A program made the position numbers and the translations under genes. This document shows, piece after piece, positions 28,189 through 38,000 of a DNA stretch of 64,000 nt (its first letter is position 1; every line of letters begins with the position of its first letter). Origin of the DNA: Nocardioides scoriae (GTDB lineage: Bacteria > Actinomycetota > Actinomycetes > Propionibacteriales > Nocardioidaceae); NCBI RefSeq assembly GCF_900104965.1, contig NZ_LT629757.1, positions 3,968,001 to 4,032,000 on the forward strand. The letters are read 5' to 3'. Under the pieces are notes generated by a model. The model was not told where the DNA came from and did not search any database. It worked only from the letters and a program-made list of their open reading frames with translations.

Positions 28189-28853
28189 CCCGCATCGTCG
28201 GCGGCTCGGCCGGTGGCCGGCGCCTGCGGACGCCTCCCGGCTCCGGCACCCGGCCCACCAGCGACCGCGTCCGCGAGGCGCTGTTCTCCTCGCTGGAGTC
28301 CGAGCTCGGTCCGCTGACCGGGCTGCGCGTCCTCGACCTGTACGCCGGCTCCGGCGCCGTCGGGCTCGAGGCGGTCTCGCGCGGCGCCGGCGTGCTCACC
28401 TCGGTCGAGTCCGACCGCCGCACCGCGCGGCTGGTCCGGGACAACGCCGGCACGCTGGGGTTCCGCCGCGTCGAGGTGGTCGCCCTGCCGGTCGCCCGGG
28501 CCCTGTCGCAGCACCCGCGGGCGCCGTACGACCTCGTCTTCGCCGACCCGCCGTACGCCGTGGGGGAGGTCGAGCTCGGCCAGGTGCTGCACCTGCTGGT
28601 CGCCCACGGGTGGCTGGCCACGACCGCCGTGCTGGTCGTGGAGCGCTCCGCGCGCAGCCCCGAGCCGGACTGGCCGGCGGGGTGGGAACGGGTCCGTCAC
28701 AAGGCGTACGGCGAGACGGCGCTCTGGTACGTTCGCGCCGACCCCGAGGAGGCGGTCGCCAGCAGCTCCGGGTCGTCCTCGGCGCAGGTGTGCGGCCAGG
28801 GGCCGGACCCGGGCTCGGACGCCGGTCCCGCGACCGACCCGCCCCTCGCCTGA
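28185..28853 (+). CDS. rsmD: 16S rRNA (guanine(966)-N(2))-methyltransferase
   Basis: A 222-residue SAM-dependent methyltransferase. It begins with RIVGGSAGGRRL, has the SAM site LDLYAGSGAVGLEAVSRGA and the catalytic FADPPYAV. The last 35 residues, after WYVRAD, are a Ser/Gly/Pro-rich tail not usual for the family. It overlaps recG by four bases and is followed 26 bases later by coaD, the usual gene pair. Confidence 0.95.
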   Translation: MTRIVGGSAGGRRLRTPPGSGTRPTSDRVREALFSSLESELGPLTGLRVLDLYAGSGAVGLEAVSRGAGVLTSVESDRRTARLVRDNAGTLGFRRVEVVALPVARALSQHPRAPYDLVFADPPYAVGEVELGQVLHLLVAHGWLATTAVLVVERSARSPEPDWPAGWERVRHKAYGETALWYVRADPEEAVASSSGSSSAQVCGQGPDPGSDAGPATDPPLA

Positions 28854-28878
28854 CCCCTGCCGACCCAGGAGCCCCGCC

Positions 28879-29379
28879 GTGCGCCGAGCCGTGTGCCCCG
28901 GATCCTTCGACCCGGTGACCAACGGTCACGTCGACATCGTCTCGCGCGCCGCGCACCTGTTCGACGAGGTGATCGTGGCCGTGGGCGTCAACAAGTCCAA
29001 GTCGCGGGCGCGGCTGTTCACCGCCGACGAGCGCATGGAGATGCTCGAGGAGGTGTGCGCGGAGTTCCCCAACGTCCGGGTCGCGGGCTTCGAGGGCCTG
29101 CTGACGACCTTCTGCCAGCAGCACGACGTCGACGCCATCGTCAAGGGCCTGCGCGCGGTCACCGACTTCGACTACGAGCTGCAGATGGCGCAGATGAACT
29201 CCTCGCTCACCGACGTCGAGACCGTCTTCGTGCCGTGCAGCCCGGAGTACTCCTTCCTCGCCTCCTCCCTGGTCAAGGAGGTCGCGACCTTCGGGGGCGA
29301 CGTCTCCGGGCTGGTGCCCCCGCGCGTGCTCGAGCGGCTGACCGCCCGGCTGGCCGAGCGGGCGCGGGACGACGCGTGA
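28879..29379 (+). CDS. coaD: Phosphopantetheine adenylyltransferase
   Basis: A 166-residue enzyme for the penultimate step of coenzyme A synthesis. The nucleotidyl-transfer motif GSFDPVTNGHVDI is at the N-terminus, KGLRAVTDFDYELQMAQMN in the middle and YSFLASSLVKEVATFGGDV near the end. GTG start with an AGGAG 9 bases upstream. Confidence 0.97.
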   Translation: MRRAVCPGSFDPVTNGHVDIVSRAAHLFDEVIVAVGVNKSKSRARLFTADERMEMLEEVCAEFPNVRVAGFEGLLTTFCQQHDVDAIVKGLRAVTDFDYELQMAQMNSSLTDVETVFVPCSPEYSFLASSLVKEVATFGGDVSGLVPPRVLERLTARLAERARDDA

Positions 29380-29452
29380 GCAGCGGGCCCGGCCGCGACC
29401 GGGCCGAGCCCGTCCCCTCCGGCCCGTTTTGGCCGCGGGTGGCATCCGCCGG

Positions 29453-29458
29453 TAGAGT
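29453..29458 (+). promoter_or_regulatory. Candidate -10 box for the DUF177-rpmF operon
   Basis: TAGAGT with TTGGCC 18 bases upstream (29429-29434) lies 30 bases before the DUF177 gene. A small hairpin TGCAGG/CCTGCA follows in the leader. Confidence 0.4.
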
Positions 29459-29488
29459 CCTGCAGGTTCTGCCTGCACCACGTTGGAG

Positions 29489-30067
29489 ATGACACCCTTG
29501 CGCACCCTCGACCCGAGAGCGCCGCTCGTGCTCGACACCCGCGAGCTCGGCCGCCGCCCGGGGTCGCAGCGCACGAAGGTCCTGTCCGTCGCGGCGCCGG
29601 CAGAGCTCGGTATCGACGTCCTGGGCGTCCCCGAGGGCAGCACGGTCGACTTCGACCTGCGCCTCGAGGCGGTCATGGAGGGGGTGCTGGTCAGCGGGAC
29701 GGCCTCGGCCGGCCTGGTGGGTCAGTGCTCGCGGTGCCTGGAGCCGATCGAGGACAGCATCACGGTCGACCTGCAGGAGCTGTTCGTCTACGACGACGAC
29801 CACCACGGCCGTCCCGGTGGGGACGACGAGGACGACGGTGTCAGCCGGCTCGAGGGCGACCTGGTCGACCTGGAGCCACTGCTGCGGGACGCGGTGGTGC
29901 TCGCACTGCCGTTCCAGCCGCTGTGCCGGGACGACTGCCCGGGCCTGTGCGTCGAGTGTGGCGCGCGGCTCGCGGACGACCCGGACCACCGGCACGACGA
30001 CCCGATCGACCCGCGCTGGGCCGCCCTGGGCCAGGTGGCCGTGGCGACCGAGCCGACCGACGACTGA
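29489..30067 (+). CDS. YceD/DUF177 family protein
   Basis: A 192-residue member of the YceD (DUF177) family that nearly always precedes rpmF and is linked to 23S rRNA accumulation. It has [52 protein letters not shown] and a cysteine cluster [16 protein letters not shown] that could bind zinc. An acidic loop ([13 protein letters not shown]) sits in the middle. The start may be ATG 29489 or TTG 29498; GGAG at 29485-29488 is spaced correctly only for the TTG, while family length favours the ATG. Confidence 0.88.
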   Translation: MTPLRTLDPRAPLVLDTRELGRRPGSQRTKVLSVAAPAELGIDVLGVPEGSTVDFDLRLEAVMEGVLVSGTASAGLVGQCSRCLEPIEDSITVDLQELFVYDDDHHGRPGGDDEDDGVSRLEGDLVDLEPLLRDAVVLALPFQPLCRDDCPGLCVECGARLADDPDHRHDDPIDPRWAALGQVAVATEPTDD

Positions 30068-30164
30068 CCCGCACCGCCCCGCACCCCCCGCACCACCGCT
30101 CGATCCGAGCGAGCACCACCAGACCAGCTCGACCACCAGCACCACCAGACCCCTAGGAGCAACC

Positions 30165-30350
30165 GTGGCTGTCCCGAAGCGGAAGATGTCGCGCAGCAAC
30201 ACCCGTCACCGCCGTTCGGCGTGGAAGGCCGTCGCGCCGTCCCTGGTGAACTGCTCGAACCCGGCCTGCGGCGCCAAGCACCTCCCGCACCGCGCGTGCC
30301 CCGAGTGCGGCCAGTACGGCGCCCGCGCCGACCGTCGTCAGGTCCTCTGA
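30165..30350 (+). CDS. rpmF: 50S ribosomal protein L32
   Basis: A 61-residue L32 beginning [20 protein letters not shown]. Four cysteines (C30, C35, C45, C48) form a zinc ribbon, so it is the zinc-binding form. GTG start with AGGAG nine bases upstream. It lies between DUF177 and rnc, the usual arrangement. Confidence 0.97.
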   Translation: MAVPKRKMSRSNTRHRRSAWKAVAPSLVNCSNPACGAKHLPHRACPECGQYGARADRRQVL

Positions 30351-30361
30351 CCACGTCCGGC

Positions 30362-31177
30362 GTGCACGACGTGGCGACCTCGGCTGCCGGCGAGACGGCG
30401 GCCGAGGAGCTGCGTGAGGCGCTCGGGAGCCCCGTGCTGGCCCCCGAGCTGCTGCAGCTCGCCCTGACGCACCGCTCCTACGCCTACGAGAACGGCAACC
30501 TGCCGACCAACGAGCGCCTGGAGTTCCTCGGCGACTCGGTGCTCGGCGTCGTCGTGACCGAGACGCTCTACCGCAGCCACCCCGACCTCTCCGAGGGCCG
30601 GCTGGCCAAGCTGCGGGCCGCGGTCGTCAACGCGCGCGCGCTCGCGCAGGTGGCCCGCACCATCGACCTGGGCGTCCACGTCCACCTCGGCAAGGGCGAG
30701 GAGAGCACCGGCGGCCGCGAGAAGGCCTCGATCCTCTCCGACACCGTCGAGGCGCTCATCGGGGCGGTCTACCTCTCCGGCGGGTTCACCGAGGCGGCGG
30801 ACGTCGTCCACCTGCTCTTCGACCCGATGCTCGAGGCGGCTGCCGCCCTCGGCGCCGGCCTCGACTGGAAGACCAGCCTGCAGGAGCTGAGCGCCGTCCA
30901 CGACCTCGGCGTGCCCGAGTACGTCATCGAGGCCGACGGCCCCGACCACATGAAGACCTTCACCGCGCGGGTCCGCGTCGCCGGCCGGCTCCACGGCCAC
31001 GGCATCGGGCGGTCGAAGAAGGAGGCCGAGCAGCAGGCGGCCGAGTCGGCGTACAGCACCCTGCACCCCGAGCTGACCGCCGTCGCCGGTCCCGGGGGCG
31101 AGGCCGCCTCCGACGCGACGACCGGTGCGGGCCCCGACGCCGCGCCCGACGCCGCCCCCGACACCGCCGACGCCTGA
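30362..31177 (+). CDS. rnc: Ribonuclease III
   Basis: A 271-residue endonuclease for double-stranded RNA, which processes rRNA precursors. The catalytic domain has [16 protein letters not shown] near residue 49 and [13 protein letters not shown] with the metal-binding acidic residues; the C-terminal double-stranded RNA-binding domain runs from about residue 175 ([10 protein letters not shown] to [10 protein letters not shown]). A 30-residue Ala/Asp/Pro tail follows. Two GTG codons (30362 and 30371) are possible starts. Confidence 0.96.
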   Translation: MHDVATSAAGETAAEELREALGSPVLAPELLQLALTHRSYAYENGNLPTNERLEFLGDSVLGVVVTETLYRSHPDLSEGRLAKLRAAVVNARALAQVARTIDLGVHVHLGKGEESTGGREKASILSDTVEALIGAVYLSGGFTEAADVVHLLFDPMLEAAAALGAGLDWKTSLQELSAVHDLGVPEYVIEADGPDHMKTFTARVRVAGRLHGHGIGRSKKEAEQQAAESAYSTLHPELTAVAGPGGEAASDATTGAGPDAAPDAAPDTADA

Positions 31178-31192
31178 GCGACCCCCCTCCCG

Positions 31193-32098
31193 ATGCCCGA
31201 GCTCCCCGAGGTCGAGGTCGTCCGGCGCGGCCTCGAGACCCACGCCGTCGGCCGCACGCTGGCGGCCGTCGACGTCCTCCACCCGCGCCCGGTGCGCCGC
31301 CACGCGGGCGGTGCGGACGACTTCGCCGCCCGGCTCGCCGGTCGCACCGTCACCGGTGCCCACCGCCGCGGCAAGTTCTGGTGGCTCTCGCTCGACGACG
31401 GCGACGCCCTCCTGGGCCACCTCGGGATGTCGGGCCAGATGCTGGTGCAGCCGGCCGAGGCTCCCGACGAGAAGCACCTGCGGGTGCGCTTCCGGCTCGT
31501 CGACCTGCCCGCTGGGCGGGGGGGCGGCGCGGACGGCGCCGCCGGGTCCCCGACCGAGCTGCGCTTCGTCGACCAGCGGATGTTCGGCGGTCTGCTGGTG
31601 TCCTCGGGCGGCGCGGTCGTGCCCCCGGAGATCGCCCACATCGCCCTCGACCCCGTCGACCCGGCCTTCGACGACGCCGCCTTCGTGGCGCGCGTGCGGC
31701 GCAGCGAGTCGGGCGTCAAGCGGCTGCTGCTCAACCAGGCCGTGGTCTCCGGCGTCGGCAACATCTACGCCGACGAGGGCCTGTGGCGGGCCCGCGTCCA
31801 CGGGGAGCGCCCCGGCTCGCGGCTGCGCGTCGCCGACGTGCAGCGGGTGCTGGCCGGCTGCCGCGAGGTGATGCTGGCCGCGCTCGACCAGGGCGGCACC
31901 TCCTTCGACGCCCTCTACGTCAACGTCAACGGCCAGAGCGGCTACTTCGACCGCTCGCTGGAGGCCTACGGCCAGGAGGGACGGCCCTGCTCGCGCTGCG
32001 GCACGCCCATCCGCCGGGTCGCGTTCGCCAACCGCTCGTCGTACTTCTGCCCGGTCTGCCAGCCCGCACCGCGCGCCCGGCGCCGCGTCGCTCCCTGA
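31193..32098 (+). CDS. mutM: Formamidopyrimidine-DNA glycosylase
   Basis: A 301-residue bifunctional glycosylase/lyase that removes 8-oxoguanine. The catalytic PELPEVE start (P2, E3) is intact, with RRGKFWW carrying the lysine near 60, and the zinc finger [24 protein letters not shown] at the C-terminus. A short Gly-rich insertion ([11 protein letters not shown]) interrupts the first domain near residue 108. The gene follows rnc by 15 bases. Confidence 0.96.
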   Translation: MPELPEVEVVRRGLETHAVGRTLAAVDVLHPRPVRRHAGGADDFAARLAGRTVTGAHRRGKFWWLSLDDGDALLGHLGMSGQMLVQPAEAPDEKHLRVRFRLVDLPAGRGGGADGAAGSPTELRFVDQRMFGGLLVSSGGAVVPPEIAHIALDPVDPAFDDAAFVARVRRSESGVKRLLLNQAVVSGVGNIYADEGLWRARVHGERPGSRLRVADVQRVLAGCREVMLAALDQGGTSFDALYVNVNGQSGYFDRSLEAYGQEGRPCSRCGTPIRRVAFANRSSYFCPVCQPAPRARRRVAP

Positions 32099-32161
32099 GG
32101 ACCGGCGAAGAGTTCACCACCGCCACGTCGTGCGGCCACCCGCCAGGTTGATGCCGGGGGC

Positions 32162-32190
32162 AGGGCCGTGAGACATTGCTAGACGGCCCT
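32162..32190 (+). terminator. Hairpin after mutM
   Basis: AGGGCCGT (32162-32169) pairs with ACGGCCCT (32183-32190) around a 13-base loop in the 126-base spacer between mutM and the next small gene. It could end the rnc-mutM transcript; the long loop makes this uncertain. Confidence 0.4.
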
Positions 32191-32224
32191 GATCGGGCCC
32201 TCGCTCCTGGAAGGCACACACCCC

Positions 32225-32434
32225 ATGGCCAAGGCGCTTCTCGGCTACGCGACCGGCACCGACCCTCGCGACCTCCACCGCCTCCACGTCGACAACCGCG
32301 CGCTGCGGCAGCGCGTCGTCGACCTCGAGGACCTCGTGCTCCGCCTGCAGCAGGAGAACGACGCCCTCGCCGCCGTCGCCTCCGCCTCCGTCGACGAGGC
32401 CGTGGCCCGCGACAGCTCGCTCACCCGCGCCTGA
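32225..32434 (+). CDS. Small conserved coiled-coil protein
   Basis: A 69-residue protein starting MAKALLGYATGTDPR, followed by a heptad-like helix (ALRQRVVDLEDLVLRLQQENDAL). Proteins with this MAKALLGY start and coiled coil are found across actinobacteria; no function is recognised. The length and oligomer-forming helix suggest a scaffold or partner protein. It has its own spacer on both sides, so it is probably transcribed alone. Confidence 0.75.
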   Translation: MAKALLGYATGTDPRDLHRLHVDNRALRQRVVDLEDLVLRLQQENDALAAVASASVDEAVARDSSLTRA

Positions 32435-32519
32435 CGCACTCCTGCCCCGGTGGCCGCGCGTGAGCGGTCTCACGCGCCGTCGTGGCCCGGGAATTGGGCG
32501 AGGCGCCGCTCGTGACCTA

Positions 32520-32542
32520 AAGTCAAGTGACTAACTTGACTT
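32520..32542. promoter_or_regulatory. Operator-like palindrome before the TauE/SafE gene
   Basis: A perfect inverted repeat AAGTCAAGT-(gacta)-ACTTGACTT with nine-base arms ends 19 bases before the start codon. It is AT-rich against a GC-rich background and of a size typical for a dimeric repressor such as a MarR or TetR protein. The likely regulator is not encoded next to it. Confidence 0.6.
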
Positions 32543-32561
32543 GTCGACACGGGAGCCTCCC

Positions 32562-33467
32562 ATGGAACGTCTGTTCGTCTTCGCCTTCGTGGGCCTCCTG
32601 GCCCAGGTCATCGACGGCTCGCTCGGCATGGCGTACGGCGTCACCGCCTCGACGCTGCTGCTCGCCAACGGCGTGGCCCCGGCCGTGGCCTCCGCCTCGG
32701 TGCACCTCGCCGAGGTCGGCACCACCGCCGCCTCGGGCTTCTCGCACTGGCGCTTCGGCAACGTCGACTGGAGCGTGGTGGCCCGCCTCGGCCTGCCCGG
32801 CGCGGTCGGCGCCTTCGTCGGCGCCAGCGTGCTGTCCAACCTCTCGACCGAGTCCGCGACGCCGTGGGTGGCCGTGCTGCTGCTCCTGCTCGGCGTCTAC
32901 ATCGTGGCCCGCTTCGTGTTCGGCAAGAAGCCGGTCGTGGTGACCCGCCGGCCGGGCACCCGCTTCCTCGCGCCGCTGGGCCTGTTCGCCGGCTTCATCG
33001 ACGCCACCGGCGGTGGCGGCTGGGGACCGGTCGCGACGCCCACGCTGATCTCCAGCGGCCGGCTGCACCCCCGCAAGGTCATCGGCTCGGTCTCGACCTC
33101 GGAGTTCGCGGTCACCATCGGCGCGAGCGTCGGCTTCCTCATCGGCCTCGGCAGCGAGGCCATCGACTGGCGCGTGGTCGGCGGCCTGCTGATCGGCGGC
33201 GTCATCGCGGCGCCGTTCGCGGCGTACCTCGTGCGGCACGTCTCGCTGCCCGTGCTCGGCGCCCTGGTCGGCAGCGTCATCCTCATCACCAACTCGCGCA
33301 CCCTGCTGCGGGCCTTCGACGCCGAGAGCGTCGGGGCCTACGCCGCCCTCGGCCTGGTCGCCGTCGTCCTCGTCGCCTTCGCGATCCAGCGCAGCCGCGG
33401 CGAGCACACCGAGGTCGTGCTCGACCTCGACGACGAGGACGACCCCAAGGTCGAGCAGCGCGCCTGA
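32562..33467 (+). CDS. TauE/SafE family membrane exporter
   Basis: A 301-residue TauE/SafE (sulfite-exporter) family protein with about eight membrane segments. Family features are GLLAQVIDGSLGMAYG in the first helix, HLAEVGTTAASGFSHW, and the repeat GLFAGFIDATGGGGWGPVATP in the second half. The family moves sulfur-containing or other organic anions; the substrate here is unknown. The ATG at 32562 has GGGAG nine bases upstream. The AT-rich palindrome just before it suggests regulated expression. Confidence 0.87.
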   Translation: MERLFVFAFVGLLAQVIDGSLGMAYGVTASTLLLANGVAPAVASASVHLAEVGTTAASGFSHWRFGNVDWSVVARLGLPGAVGAFVGASVLSNLSTESATPWVAVLLLLLGVYIVARFVFGKKPVVVTRRPGTRFLAPLGLFAGFIDATGGGGWGPVATPTLISSGRLHPRKVIGSVSTSEFAVTIGASVGFLIGLGSEAIDWRVVGGLLIGGVIAAPFAAYLVRHVSLPVLGALVGSVILITNSRTLLRAFDAESVGAYAALGLVAVVLVAFAIQRSRGEHTEVVLDLDDEDDPKVEQRA

Positions 33468-33545
33468 GCCGTCCCGTCCGGCCCCGAGCGGTGGGCCCGG
33501 CACCGGTGTGACAGCCGGCCCCCTCGCTTGCGAGGATCGCCCGTC

Positions 33546-34847
33546 GTGAGGTCCGTCGCGAGGTCAGCCGTCGAGCGGGTGCTGCCCGAGCGCCTCGGGC
33601 GGCCCTTCCGCTGGCTGGTCACCTCGAGCTGGATCTCCAACATCGGCGACGGGGTGGCGCTGGCGGCCGGGCCACTGCTGGTGGCCTCCGAGACGCGCTC
33701 GCCGCTGCTGGTCGCGCTGGCCGCGGTCATGCAGTTCCTGCCGCGGCTGCTCTTCGGCCTCGTCGCCGGCGTGGTGGCCGACCGGGTCGACCGCCGCCAC
33801 CTGATCGCGGTCGCCAACGCCTGCCGGGTCGTGGTGCTCGCGGCGCTGGTGACCACCCTGGTGACCGGTCAGGTCTCGATCGCGGTGGTGCTGGGTGCGG
33901 TCTTCCTGCTGGGCGTGGGGGAGACCTTCGCCGACACCACGACGGCGACGCTGCTGCCGATGCTCGTCGCCAAGGCCGACCTCGGCGTGGCCAACGCGCG
34001 GCTGCTGGCCGGCATCATCACGCTCGACCAGCTGGTCGGACCGCCGCTGGGGGCGCTGCTGTTCGGGCTGGGCCGGCAGTGGCCCTTCGTCACGCAGGCG
34101 GTCTGCGTGGCGCTCAGCCTGCTGCTGGTGCTGCACCTGCAGCTCCCGGCCCACGGCCGCCGGGCGGCAGGTGCCACCGACGCGACGGGCGGGCGGGGCA
34201 GCACGCTGGTGGCCGAGATCCGCGAGGGCCTGGGCTGGGTGCGCCGCCACGCGGCCGTGCGCACGCTGGTGCTGACCATCCTCATCTTCAACGTCACCTT
34301 CGGGGCGTCCTGGTCCGTGCTGGTGCTCTACGCCCAGGAGCGCCTGGGCCTGGGCAACCTCGGGTTCGGCCTGCTGACCTCGGCGCTGGCCTGCGGCGGC
34401 ATCCTCGGCACGGTCTCCTACGGCTGGCTGGAGCGGCACGTCAGCCTGGCCTGGATCATGCGCGGCGGGCTGGTCGTGGAGACCCTCACCCACCTCGTCC
34501 TGGCGCTCACCACGGTGCCGGCGGTCGCGCTGGCCACGATGTTCGTCTTCGGCGCCCACGCGTTCATCTGGGGCACCACCAGCACGGCCGTGCGGCAGCG
34601 GGCGGTGCCGATGCCGATGCAGGGACGGGTGCAGAGCGTCTACATGCTCGGCGTCACCGGCGGCTTCGTCCTCGGCTCGCTGCTGGGCGGCGTCGTGGCC
34701 CACGCGTACGGCGTGACCGCGCCCTTCTGGGTCGGGTTCGTCGGCTCGGCGGCGTTCCTGGCGCTGCTGTGGCACCAGCTGCTCCACGTCGCGCACGCCG
34801 ACGAGGAGGCCCTCGCGCGCGCCGGGACGGACGAGCCGGCCTCCTAG
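33546..34847 (+). CDS. MFS transporter
   Basis: A 433-residue major facilitator with about twelve membrane segments. The second-third loop GVVADRVDRRHLI is the MFS motif A, and the middle loop (ATDATGGRGSTLVAEIREGLGWVRRH) is of the enterobactin-exporter (EntS) type. It is probably a drug or siderophore exporter; substrate cannot be deduced. GTG at 33546 is chosen; the frame continues upstream to a TTG. The 208-base spacer that follows, before smc, holds a TAGGGT box at 34951-34956 and nothing else recognised. Confidence 0.82.
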   Translation: MRSVARSAVERVLPERLGRPFRWLVTSSWISNIGDGVALAAGPLLVASETRSPLLVALAAVMQFLPRLLFGLVAGVVADRVDRRHLIAVANACRVVVLAALVTTLVTGQVSIAVVLGAVFLLGVGETFADTTTATLLPMLVAKADLGVANARLLAGIITLDQLVGPPLGALLFGLGRQWPFVTQAVCVALSLLLVLHLQLPAHGRRAAGATDATGGRGSTLVAEIREGLGWVRRHAAVRTLVLTILIFNVTFGASWSVLVLYAQERLGLGNLGFGLLTSALACGGILGTVSYGWLERHVSLAWIMRGGLVVETLTHLVLALTTVPAVALATMFVFGAHAFIWGTTSTAVRQRAVPMPMQGRVQSVYMLGVTGGFVLGSLLGGVVAHAYGVTAPFWVGFVGSAAFLALLWHQLLHVAHADEEALARAGTDEPAS

Positions 34848-35055
34848 GCCGCTCGCGCGTGGGAGCTCCTGGTCCTCGGGGCTGCCTGCTGCTCCTCGGC
34901 TCCCGCCAGCCGCGCGGCGGGGGATCCCCGGCCGGGCCCCCGCCGCAGGTAGGGTCGCAGCGCGCTGCTTCCCCGGCGCGGCACCTCGTGGTCCCGGGAG
35001 GGACGTGGCGGGCGTCGCGTCCAGCGCGTCGGTCGGTCGATCCAGGGAGCAGACG

Positions 35056-38000
35056 TTGTACCTCAAGAGCCTCACGCTCAAGGGCTTCAAGTCCTTCGCC
35101 TCCTCGACGACCCTGCAGCTCGAGCCCGGCATCACCTGCATCGTGGGCCCCAACGGCTCGGGCAAGTCCAACGTCGTCGACGCGCTGGCCTGGGTGATGG
35201 GCGAGCAGGGCGCCAAGTCGCTGCGCGGCGGCAAGATGGAGGACGTCATCTTCGCCGGCACCTCCGGCCGCCCGCCCCTGGGCCGTGCCGAGGTCGCGCT
35301 CACCATCGACAACACCGACGGCGCGCTGCCCATCGACTACGCCGAGATCACCATCAGCCGCACGATGTTCCGCAACGGCGGCTCGGAGTACGCCATCAAC
35401 GGCAGCTCGTGCCGCCTGCTCGACGTGCAGGAGCTCCTCAGCGACTCCGGCATCGGCCGCGAGATGCACGTCATCGTCGGCCAGGGCCAGCTCGACTCCA
35501 TCCTGCGCGCCACCCCGGAGGACCGGCGCGGGTTCATCGAGGAGGCGGCCGGGGTCCTCAAGCACCGCAAGCGCAAGGAGAAGGCGCTGCGCAAGCTGGA
35601 GTCGACCGAGGGCAACCTGACCCGGCTCTCGGACCTGCTCAGCGAGATCCGGCGCCAGCTCAAGCCCCTGGGCCGCCAGGCGGAGGTGGCACGGCGGGCC
35701 CAGGTCGTGCAGGCCGACGTCCGCGACGCCCGGGCCCGGCTGCTGGCCGACGACCTCGCCGGCGCGCGCACGGCGCTGCAGCAGGAGCTGGCCGACGAGG
35801 GTGCGCTGCTGGAGCGCCGGACGGCCGTCGAGCAGGCGCTGGCCACCACCCGCGAGACGGAGGCCGGCCTCGAGGAGGCGCTGCGCGCGGACCTGCCGGC
35901 CCTGGCCGCCGCCCAGGAGACGTGGTTCGGCCTGTCGGGCCTGCGCGAGCGGCTGCGCGGCACGGCCGGCCTGGCCGCCGAGCGGGTCCGCAACGCCGCC
36001 TCCCAGCCCGAGGTGCCGCAGGGGCGCGACCCCGAGGAGCTCGAGGCCGAGGCGGAGCGGGTCCAGGCGCAGGAGGACGAGACCGCCGCCGAGGTCACCC
36101 GCCACCGCGAGGGCCTCGACGCCGCGGTCGCGGCGCGCCAGGGCTCCGAGCAGGCGGCCAGCGCCGAGGAGCGCCGGGTCGCCGACCTGCAGCGCGCCGC
36201 GGCCGACCGTCGCGAGGGCCTGGCGCGGCTGCACGGCCAGGTCAACGGCCTGCGGACCCGCGCGGCCGCGGCCGAGGACGAGCTCGGCCGCCTCTCCGAC
36301 GCCCGCGGGCAGGCGCTGGCGCGCGCCGAGCGCGCGCAGGCCGACTTCACCTCGCTGGAGTCCCGCGTCGCCGGCCTCGACGCCGGCGAGGAGGGGCTCG
36401 ACGCGGAGCACGAGGCGGCCACCGCCGAGCTCGCCGACCTCGAGGACCGGCTCGCCAAGCTGCGCGGCGAGCAGGCCACGGCCGAGCGCGAGCGCACCGC
36501 CATGACCGCGCGCAAGGAGGCCCTCGAGATCGGCCTCAACCGCAAGGACGGGGCCGGCGCCCTGCTCGCGGCCACCGAGCGGCTCGACGGCCTGCTCGGC
36601 TCGGTCGCCGCGGTGCTGAGCGTCCGGTCGGGCTTCGAGCGCGCCGTCGCGGCCGCGCTGGGCGCCGCGTCGGACGCCGTCGTGGTCCGCGACCTCGACA
36701 GCGCCGTGGGCGCCATCGACCACCTCAAGGACGACGACCTCGGTCGGGCCGGCCTGCTGGTCGGGGGAGGGGCGCCCGACAGCGCCGCCCCTGCGTCGCT
36801 GCCGTCGGGCGCGACGTACGCCGTGGACGTGGTGGAGTGCCCCGACGACGTCCGGGCCGCCGTCGCCCGGCTGCTGGCCCACGTCGCCGTCGTCGACGAC
36901 CTGCCCGCGGCCCGCGCGCTGGTCCACGACCGTCCCGAGCTGTCGGCCGTCACCCGCGAGGGCGACGTCCTCGGCACCCACTTCGCGGCCGGCGGCTCGT
37001 CCAGCGCCCCCAGCCTGCTCGAGGTCCAGGCGGCCGTCGACGAGGCCGGCGACCAGCTCGGACGGCTGGCCCACACCCTGGAGCGGCTCGGCTTCGACGC
37101 CGCCACCCTCGACCGCGAGCACGAGCAGGCCCGCCGCCGCGCCGACGTCGCGCTGGCCAAGCTCCACGAGTCGGACGCCACCCTGGCGGCCGTGGCCGAG
37201 GAGCTCGGCCAGTTCGGCTCCCAGGTCCGCAACGCCAGGGCGGAGGCGCAGCGGCTGACCGAGGCCATCGCCGCCGCCGAGGCGGGCCGCGACCGGGACC
37301 TGGAGGGGCTGGCGGCCCTGGAGCAGCGCCTGGCCGAGGCCCAGGACGCGCCCGAGGAGGACCCCGACACCGCCGAGCGCGACCGGCTGGCCGACCAGGC
37401 CCGGACGGCCCGCGGCGCCGAGACCGACGCGCGGCTGACGCTGCGCACCGCCGAGGAGCGCTTCCGCGCGCTGCAGGGCCGGGCCGACGGCCTGCGCCGC
37501 CGCGCGCGCTCCGAGCGCGAGGCCCGCGCCGCCGCCCTGGCCCGGCGCGAGCAGCTGCTGGCCGAGGGGCGCACCGGCGAGGCCGTCGGCCGCGCCGTGG
37601 CCCAGGTGCTCGCCCGGCTCGAGGAGTCGGTGGCCGTCGCCGCCGCCGAGCGGGCCCAGGTGGAGGCCGGCCGGGTGGGTCGCGAGACCGCGCTCCGCGA
37701 GACCCGGGTGGCGCTGCGCGACCTCGGCCGCGAGCTCGACGGCCTGGTCAACGAGGGACACCGCGACGAGCTCGCCCGCGCCCAGCAGCAGATGCGCATC
37801 GAGCAGCTCGAGGAGCGCGCCCTCGACGAGCTCGGCCTCGACGCCGACGCCCTGGTCGCCGACTACGGCCCCGACCAGCTGGTGCCGCAGCTGCGCGTCA
37901 CCGACTCCGGCGAGCTCGCCACGGGCGACGACGCCCCGCCGCCGGTCCCGTTCGACCGCCAGGAGCAGACCGCGCGCCTCAAGCTGGCCGAGCGTGCCCT

